Assembly (NCBI GenBank): GCA_028583405.1
Contig: CM053246.1
Location: forward strand, 9,375,867-9,439,866
DNA length: 64,000 nucleotides
From: Pogonophryne albipinna
Lineage: Eukaryota; Chordata; Actinopteri; Perciformes; Artedidraconidae
Reading direction: 5' to 3'
Both the position numbers and the translations under genes were made by a program. Shown here piece by piece: positions 56,560 to 64,000 of this stretch. Numbering within the stretch: position 1 is the first letter of the stretch; each line of letters opens with the position of its first letter. The notes beneath the pieces were generated by a model, which made no database searches, was not told the origin of the DNA, and saw nothing but the letters and a program-made list of their open reading frames with translations.

Positions 56560-56965
56560 GAGGAAAATTCAGGCAAACTAAAGTTAGCTAGTGTGTGTAT
56601 GAGTCTGTGTGAGTCTGTGTTGTGTGGATTTCCCGAGGAAATACACAATAAAAAAAATTCTGATGTAATGCAATAAGGTTGCTTTGTTCGCCACTCGTCA
56701 TTAACACCGTATTATCTGAATTCGTCAGTTATATTTTGATATTCCGAAAGTCAAGGCGTTGCTCTTATTTAAAACTGCTCAAAAAGCCCCTGTCCCATAT
56801 ATACCCTACTTTGTTGCTATCAGTCTGTCATTAATTATTTAGGGAGACGGAAGGAGGGAACCCTAAAATGACCAAAACACGAGTTTTTTACGTAAATCCA
56901 TGATTGTCTCTGAATGCGTCGTTGTGACAACCGACTGCTTTTGATACAATCACATAATGTCAGGG
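56560..56965 (+). repeat. Diverged family G copy
   Basis: The interior TTGATATTCCGAAAGTCAAG and the right end ACGTAAATCCATGATTGTCT, then CGTTGTGACAACCGACTG and ACATAATGTC, parallel the element at 18547-19458 in the same order. The left end is not recognised. Confidence 0.6.
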
Positions 56966-57575
56966 GGAAAAAAGTAATTAACTGTGAATTGTGTTATTAT
57001 CAGAAAGAGATGTTCTAGCAGAATAAGAGTCAAAACACAATTTTCAGGTGATCTTCCTCAAAGTTATTATATGGGCTTCTTCTCTACGTCCAGGCATGAA
57101 CCCCACATGGAGTCTGGAGCTGGTGTGAGGTGTGATGCTTGTTAGAGTTACACCACAGAGTCTGGTCCTGGAAAATTAGAAAAATAACCTCCCATGGGTT
57201 TAGCGCTCTCTGGCAGGGACCAGGAGTTTCATTTAAATCAGGGGTCTCCAACCTTTCTTCATCTGAGAGCTACTTTGAAAAAATGAAAGTGGCCAAGAGC
57301 TACTTTCATCACATCGCTTACATTTATTCACGTAGCACTCATCAGTTGAATTAAGCTATACTTTTGTACACGTGTGAAATTGCAATACCTAAAGCTTATC
57401 ACAAATCTTAACTTCACTTCAAGGTCCAAGAAAACAAAAATGTCTCACATATTATTATGGCCCACATAGTAGGCCTAAGTAAGTCACTGAAAATTCACAT
57501 AAATGTCCTTAATCACCACCTGACAAGCATCTTATGCACTTATGGTCAAATAAGTGCATTCACTCTTTTTTACAG

Positions 57576-57915
57576 TTAGTGAGATGAATGGCGCTGCATG
57601 GAGTCCACCATAGAGGTGTATGCTGGAGTGTACCCACTTAGGTTCACTCTAATAGAGTCATTGAAATGTTGATCAGTCAGCCTTGTTCTGTATTTAGATT
57701 TCATTCATGTCAGAAAAAGCTGCTTCACAAAGGTCTGTAGAACAGAACCAAATAAAGCAGTATGTTCAGTGCTGCTTGGTGAATGTTCTTATAGTTTTCT
57801 GGGTCTACAAGGCTCCAGAAATGTTGTGAGTTTTGCTGAGACTTTATAACCTCCATCTCCACAGGATTGACACTGAACAGTTCAGCCATCTTTTCTTCTT
57901 CTTCGTCTTGACATG
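57576..57915 (-). pseudogene. hAT transposase C-terminal remnant
   Basis: On the minus strand: KMAELFSVNPVEMEVIKSQQ (about 57890), HFWSLVDPENYKNIHQAALN and ILLYLV, a frameshift, LCEAAFSDMN, another frameshift, then YRTRLTDQHFNDSIRVNLSG and YTPAY, ending SMQRHSSH at a stop (57576-57578). The 'CEAAFSDMN...RTRLTD' segment is the dimerisation region of a hAT transposase lineage in fish. The N-terminal and most of the catalytic domain are absent. Confidence 0.8.
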
Positions 57916-58254
57916 AAATTCTAAACCATAATAAATCAACTGTATAGGTCTAGCCTCCCTATATCTGTGTGTGAAATTGTTCCATCCTCAAAAACAAAAA
58001 AACTAATACTGCAGTCTAGCTGCAGCTTCTAGCAACGGTCTTCTGTTAAAAAAAGGATACTGAATGTCCTGAATGTGGCATCACACACATGACTTGAGTC
58101 TGAACACAGCAGACAACAGCATTATAAAAAATAAATAGTGCATGTGGGTGCACACTCACATTCTCTGTTTTACTGTTACATTAATCCAATGAATGTATGA
58201 GATTAAGTTAGCTTCATCATATCTCAATCAGTGATTAAGTGAATAATAAAGTTT

Positions 58255-58560
58255 CTATCGGGTCACTGTCAGCCTGTCACTCATTATTTTCAGGGAGGGG
58301 GCGGGGTTTGGTGGAACGGAGAGGAGACGGTGATCGCGGAAGCTTTCCTCCTGCCTTCACAAACTTCACACAAGTATTTATCAACTGAAAATAGCAAGAG
58401 GACATTCATACTCTGCAATCCAAGACTTGATTAAATCCACCAAAAACCTGACATTACGATAACGAGTGTTTTTCAAAAAACACAAATCCCTCCCTGTGTG
58501 TCTCTGAGCCGCAGCGACACGGACTGATTCAGAGCGAGTCATTCTGCTGTTGGTTCTGGA
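58255..58560 (+). repeat. Family G-like segment within the hAT
   Basis: TTATCAACTGAAAATAGCAAG, then CTGCAATCCAAGACTTGATT, TCTGAGCCGCAGCGACACGG and CTGATTCAGAGCGAGTCAT parallel the right half of the element at 18547-19458. Confidence 0.5.
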
Positions 58561-58954
58561 CTGGTGTTGGTGGAGAAAGCAGACTGCTCCATGTGTGGTG
58601 TCGCTGTGCCGCTGTCACGTCTGTTCCTTGATCACTGTAAGGGACCAATTTGATATTCGTGTGACAGAAAAAATTCTAAAATAAAAAAACGTTATTGCCC
58701 AAAAATCAAGAAGCAACCTTACTACGCTATAATCGATAATCGAGGGCGAGCTACTGAAAAGCTTCCCGATCGACGTGTTGGAGAGCCCTGATTTAAATGA
58801 TTCCTTTGTGGTTCTGTGTGAGAGGTATCGCTTTGTGTGACCATGCTGCGGTTTCATCTGCTCCTTTCAGCCATTCCTCCAGCCCTTGGGGTCATAAGAT
58901 GCTGGGTATACAATATCTACTTCACTGAGGTCACACAGCTACGGAGATTAGGGA

Positions 58955-59506
58955 TAGAGGTGGGAAGTAACTACATTTTCCCCAATTACTGTACTTAAGT
59001 ACAATTTTGAGATACTTGTGCTTTACTTGAGTATTTCCATGTTATGCTACTTTGTACATAATATACCACTACAATTCAGAGGTTAATCGTGTACTTTTAC
59101 TTGATTACATGTATTTAGTACCTTTAGTTACTTTACAGATGAATGATGATGTGAAATATAATCAAGTGTTAAATCAGACTTTAGTTCCACCTGGAGTAAA
59201 TCCACAAGCTACCCTGCAGTGCAGTATACAAAGTCATTCAAACTAGCTGCACCTTTACCAGCTTTGAGAACACTTTCATGATCAATCATTATAAAACATA
59301 TCATATATATTATTCTGAAATGGACCAATCCGCATAGTTAGTACTTTCACTTTTGATACTTTAAGTATATTTTGTTGCTTATACTTTTGTACTTTTACTT
59401 GAGTAACATTTTGAATGCAGGACTTTAACTTGTAACAGAGTATTCCTAAACTCTGGTACTTCTACTTTTACTTAAGTAAAATAACTGAGTACTTCTCCCA
59501 CCTCTA
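58955..59506. mobile_element. hAT MITE, 552 bp, AAGTAC-rich
   Basis: The ends TAGAGGTGGGAAGTAACTAC and, inverted, TAGAGGTGGGAGAAGTACTC match. Repeated ACTTAAGTA/TACTTGAGTA words near both ends fit a common fish MITE. Flanks ATTAGGGA (58947-58954 and 59507-59514) are a perfect 8-bp duplication. Confidence 0.95.
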
Positions 59507-59514
59507 ATTAGGGA

Positions 59515-61814
59515 GCAACTGTGATGATAAACTCTTGCAGACGTATATTTGTATAGAAAAGGCATATGTATACTATGTATGAATACTTTATATCTGCAGT
59601 TAGTTAAGTGTTAGCTGCACACAGGGCAACATTCTTCATCTTATTTTACAAGCATTGACTGGCTGTCCGGACCTCGCCATATTCCTCCACCTCCAGAGTT
59701 TTAAGCCCACAGTTTTACAGAGAGGGAATCCAATTACATCCAGCACCTAGAAGGACGGAAAGAAAGAGAAAATATAGACTGATATAGGACAGGAGAAGAA
59801 GAAAAAAGAAAGAAAATCAATGACAATCCAACTGAGGTGGAACTAAGCTTGACAGCACAGCTCCTCTCTTTGCTTGGACCCATTTTGTTTTTTCCCGAAG
59901 CGATAAAAGCGACTGTTGTGGTGTTTATTTCACATGAACCCTCCACATTAACCTCTCCAGCTCGCTCAAGGATGTTTTGTTTCTTTCTTCATTATTTTCA
60001 GTTTTCCTCTTCTTTCTGTTCCTGACTTTGTCCCTCCTTGCAGCCGCTCATTAGCTCATGTCTCCCTCCGACTGCTTCCTCTCCCTCATGTGCGAGTTTG
60101 GAGTACTTCACACAGATGTTTCACTTGTGTTATTCTTCAAGGGTCATTTTCATCATAATTAATGTCCTGAGTTTTAGTAATTCGTAATATTCAAATAAAT
60201 AATGTGGCATGAAGAGATTAACATAAAACAAATTATGAAATAAAACATGCAAGAATAACCAAACACAAGCACAGTAAGAAACATATCAACACTAATTTGA
60301 AAAAAATAGATAATAGAGAAAATACAAACAAATACAGAAGGTCACTGTAAACAAAAAAAAACCCAGAGTGGGACAATCCCATACTTTCAATATATGGGGG
60401 AATAGCAGGCCCTCCTAATTTGGACTGATCCTTGGTTTTGTCAACATGTTGCTGCTAGCAGTAGTTGGCTGTTTTCTGTGACATATTGCTTTTGACCGGC
60501 GGGTCTTGTTACAGTGCTAACGTGCTTATAGAGACTATAGAGGAGGATGCTGGTGTCACCAAGTAAAGTGTCTTGAAGGTCTTCGGAATCATCAGATTGT
60601 TTTCATACCATATAAATGGTTTTATTGTTAAAATAATTGCAAACTTTCTTTGGGCTTCAGCTTTTTTGCCTTCACATGATACGTAATTTGTTCTTTGGTT
60701 ACCGCAAAGTTGGGCAAGTGCCTTGTGGTACAAAAACAGTTTTGCTTCTATGGTTACATCTCCTACTCGCTTGCGGTGCTTCATTTTCGCTTTCATCTGA
60801 TTGGTCGCCCTTTGAAAGTTCAGCAGCAATCAAGGTCAAAGTAGAAGTAATTTGAACTTTAAGCACAGTGCTTTCTTAATCAGGCTGAACCGCTCCATCC
60901 ATAGAAACACAGCAGCAACATCGGGGCAGAGTTATTTTACCGCTTATTATTGAGATGCAGCTTAAGAGTTCTTATAATGGCATGGAATCCATCAAAATAT
61001 CACAAGTCAGTAGTGTTAACTATGAATACATGAATATACAATAAAGATAGGGATGGTGTTGCATAAGGCCTATTCTTTCTTGTGTGAGTGCAACCTTTCC
61101 TGTTAGGGGGGAATAGTGTGGTTGACTAACCGCCAGGCCATCACTGTTAAACAGGTGCCATTAATAAAGGCTAATGAGTCATCCCACCCCACCATAGTGT
61201 GACATCAGTGCTAACCCTGGCTACCTGACTTAAAATGTATATCATTACCCTGGTTTAAGTGTTTACTGAAAACCAGTGTCTGTGTATGTACAGGATAGTG
61301 TGAGGAGCTGTAACCTCAGAGTTACCATCGAAACCCACACATTTACATTATAAGGTTGAGTTAACTTTGAACATAATGAGGACCGTATACAAGGAATACA
61401 CGACTCGAATAAAGAAATATGAAACACCACCCACTCACCAACCCACACAGCTAATGTACATTAAGGCGAATCTTTTCAAATGGAGACAAGGCTGCTGGGA
61501 GGTCTGACTCTGTGATTATTGTTTTTGTACTCTCATCAACAATTTCCTATCCAGCTGCCTCACACACGACTCCAACTGAGTGCTTCCACCTTTAATGAAA
61601 CAATGTAGATGATTCAGTTTCAGGAGTCATATTCTCCCAGTTGCACTTTGATTTATATCAAATGAACAATGAAAGTTTAACTAGAACATTTGGACGTATA
61701 AGCTTTTGAAAAACAAGATGTACATTTAACAGCATTACGTATTCAGCATAGAAAACAAGTAACTGTATTTCCCGATAGTAGACTATACTTTACTCCTTTG
61801 TTTACTTCCGTCAC
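59515..61814. other. No gene recognised
   Basis: Short ORFs only. A segment at about 60415-60450 (CCTAATTTGGACTGATCC) is related to one at about 28983. No element ends found. Confidence 0.4.
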
Positions 61815-61819
61815 ATAAG

Positions 61820-62320
61820 TGTAAGGGAAACTTCTGCAGCAATGGAGAGTCAGGACTCAGAGAGACACGAGGAGAGTTGGAGCTTTGATGTCAAACAATG
61901 ATAGTTTATTACAAGTCAACGGCCGGAGAATTCATATCACAAGTCACAGCAGCAAGAGGTTCTGACTGCAAGGGTGGGTTGTCATGTCAATTCTGCCGCG
62001 CCTCTCTCTCGATAGACCTTTTAACTAGTTTACAGAGAGTCAAATCCACATATTGGGGATGGGCGTAAACATCTGCAGACACAGGAGATGTCTCTCACAT
62101 CTGTGGAGCTTAGAAAGCCAGCATTCTCACAGTCGTAAACCATTTTGTGACCGAGAGTTGAACTGGTTTATCAAGATAGCTGGAGCCTCCCATTCCTTAA
62201 GAGAGATAACAGAGCCAGGGTTTGGTCGTAAACGTCAACAGGCAATAAGGTTAAATATCTTAGGAGTAAGGAAGAATTATTCTTTGACACTTAGGAGTAA
62301 GACAGAAATATTCCCTTACA
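61820..62320 (-). repeat. Solo LTR, family L copy 2, 501 bp
   Basis: It begins TGTAAGGGAAACTTCTGC and ends ATTCCCTTACA: TG...CA with a clear inverted repeat TGTAAGGGAA/TTCCCTTACA. Flanks ATAAG (61815-61819) and ATAAT (62321-62325) agree in 4 of 5 bases. It shares its central GCCGGAGAATTCA block with 6557-6967. AATAAA on the minus strand suggests minus orientation. No internal retroviral-type genes are present. Confidence 0.7.
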
Positions 62321-62324
62321 ATAA

Positions 62325-62470
62325 TGACTAATGATGTCATAATGTAACTCTCATGCTTCTATTGGCTAGAGCTCCAACACATTGTACGTAATAGGCTAAG
62401 GGGCGGGACATATCTAAGCAGTTGGCCAATCACAACAACAACAGATATAGATAACTAGCATTAACTGTAT
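62325..62470 (-). repeat. Fragment of fish repeat family B
   Basis: The minus strand reads GTGATTGGCCAACTGC, then GTCCCGCCCCTTAGCCTATT, ACAATGTGTTGGAG and TAGCCAATAGAAGCATGAG. This is the same order as 33245-33340 on the plus strand. Confidence 0.75.
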
Positions 62471-62474
62471 CTGC

Positions 62475-64000
62475 TGAGCATCTTTGGCATTGATTTAGGT
62501 TGGGATAAGTGTCAAACATCCCTACATACTGCAAACAAAATAGAACTTTATATTGTTTTAAATAAGAAATATAATGTGAATTCTCCCCACTTCTGTCAAA
62601 TGACACCACTAAATATATAGAGATGTATCATTTCAAGGATAATAGATTGTATTGTCTGTACTGTGAGATACACTGAAGTGTGCTAGAGTTCTTTCATGCT
62701 GGTTTTGAAGTGTCTTCACTTCCCTGTTCCCTCAGCTCTCACTTTCATCAGTTGTCACGGGAGCTCTCTGCAGAGATACTGTCAGGCCTATAAACAATAC
62801 ATTAATGACTTCAGACAACGCTAGCATCGCTTTATCAAAAGAACGCCTCAAAGAGTCTTTTTAAGTCTTTAAGGTTAGATTTTATGATGTAAGGGTTTAC
62901 ATAACGGGTCAAATAAAACAGCCATATCAAGGTGTACTTGCAGCAGGTTATTCAAGGAGTAAGGATAAAAGTCATTTGTGGGTGATAACTTTTTCAAGGG
63001 GATGACAAGGTGTATCGTTTATAGATAAAGATTTAGTAGTCAAATAATTTTCCTTTTGGACATAAAAAGATAAATCCCTTAGCCAATTGATATTATTCCG
63101 TGACCTCCTCTATCTATCTATATTTTATGTTATCTAGAAGGATTCAAAAGTTGTGTAAGAACTTTTGCAACAGTCTTTTTTACAGCAAAATTCCTGTCTA
63201 TGCCAGATCCTCACTGGATGTGTGTTGTGGAGGTTAGTATTTTGGGTCAAAGTACAATTTGAGCTCTGGCCGGAAATTCTGCTGGAGTATCAGCATGCAG
63301 CTATGACTTTTGAAGCTGCTGGAGAGACAGCACTGCTGCAATGTCCAACTGGCGCTTGGTGCTGTTAAGTGCGGTAAGGCATTTTTAGTAGGTTGATGGG
63401 TCAATACTAGACTTTTTTGCCAGATTATTCTGTAAGACTAAATAAGAAGACAGAACATTGTTCATTTAATCATAAAAGATGTCAGCCTATTAAGGGTTTC
63501 ACACACTGCCAACAATGTGTAGTACTTTGTTGTTGTCATTGTGGGTTTTTCTGGATTTCATCCATTTCGGACTTGGAGTCCAAACAAAGTAATTCTCAGA
63601 AAAATAAACTGCATTTTCAACACATCTTTGATAGAAATATTGTATTTGTTGTTCTTTAAGTCAGTTGCATGGTGCATTAATGCCAGGCAAGTTGAAAAAA
63701 ACCTCAATGACATGCAAGTTTGCAACCTAGTGCCCTTGCCCTATGTGTTCTATTGACCATATAGATATTCTACTACTTTATAGTGTGACTGCTACCCTTT
63801 CCTATCTGGGTTGTCCGGTCATTTTGTGTGATCATGTGTGTATTTTCCATGGAAGAGATGTTTTTTTACTGCTACAGTCCAACACTGCTCGCCCCCTGTC
63901 TAATCACCATTAAAGAATACTAACTAAGGACATAACATAAATCCTTTCCCAAAACTGATTCCTTTCACCAACATATAACTGGCATTAAACATTCCATCAA
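62475..64000. other. No feature recognised
   Basis: AT-rich DNA with short unsupported ORFs and no repeat ends. Confidence 0.45.

Larger units (their letters stand above)
57238..58790 (-). mobile_element. Degenerate hAT, 1553 bp
   Basis: The ends CAGGGGTCTCCAACCTTTC and, inverted, CAGGGCTCTCCAACACG match in the terminal 14 bp apart from one base. Flanks ATTTAAAT (57230-57237 and 58791-58798) are a perfect 8-bp duplication. A C-terminal transposase remnant lies on the minus strand at 57576-57915. Near the right end a family G-like segment (about 58255-58560) appears to have inserted. Confidence 0.92.

Overview
This window looks like ordinary teleost fish nuclear DNA, probably from a spiny-rayed (percomorph-type) fish. 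It is AT-rich and contains no recognisable host gene, rRNA or functional tRNA. Transposable-element relics fill much of it: hAT elements with perfect 8-bp target duplications, Tc1/mariner, PIF/Harbinger MITEs, L2/CR1-like LINEs with and without an esterase ORF1, solo LTRs, and tRNA-derived SINE pieces. Fish-typical tail repeats and CA/GT microsatellites are also present. Species and chromosome cannot be told from the sequence; the window is best read as intergenic or deep-intronic DNA.

Layout. 1-9.4 kb: mostly featureless, with a hAT MITE (2248-2793), a diverged solo LTR (6557-6967) and a 2-kb element with inverted ends (7351-9400). 9.4-13.6 kb: an unexplained 160-codon ORF, a LINE 3' fragment, a hAT keeping only a BED-finger ORF (12090-13331) and a tRNA-SINE. 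15-19.5 kb: MITEs and GC-rich repeats. 19721-23110: a nearly full-length hAT whose transposase is readable but broken, with an 88-bp hAT MITE inside its intron. 24.8-26.3 kb: a LINE ORF1 with an SGNH/esterase-like domain. 31-38.6 kb: hAT MITEs, a second BED-only hAT (35184-36380) and a solo LTR. 39.7-41.6 kb: a LINE cut by a Harbinger-type MITE. 44.9-46.2 kb: a Tc1 transposase with one internal stop. 48951-51189: a sister copy of the BED-only hAT, itself cut by another hAT. 51.3-55.6 kb: an unclassified fish TE-type gene split in two by retroposons, one of which is a LINE cut by a hAT that carries a tRNA-like segment. 57.2-59.5 kb: two more hATs. 61.8-62.5 kb: a second LTR of the 6.5-kb family.

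No genes work together as an operon or pathway. The coherent biology is transposon history. Twelve elements have 8-bp (hAT-type) target duplications, eleven perfect and one with a single mismatch, and together they cover about 12.8 kb (20%) of the window. Several are nested so that their relative ages can be read off. Three hAT elements from at least two families keep the N-terminal BED zinc finger while the catalytic body is gone. Two of these are near-identical and share the same deletion and the same frameshift, so a BED-only defective lineage amplified. Whether that product has any role, for example as a transposition repressor, is inference only.
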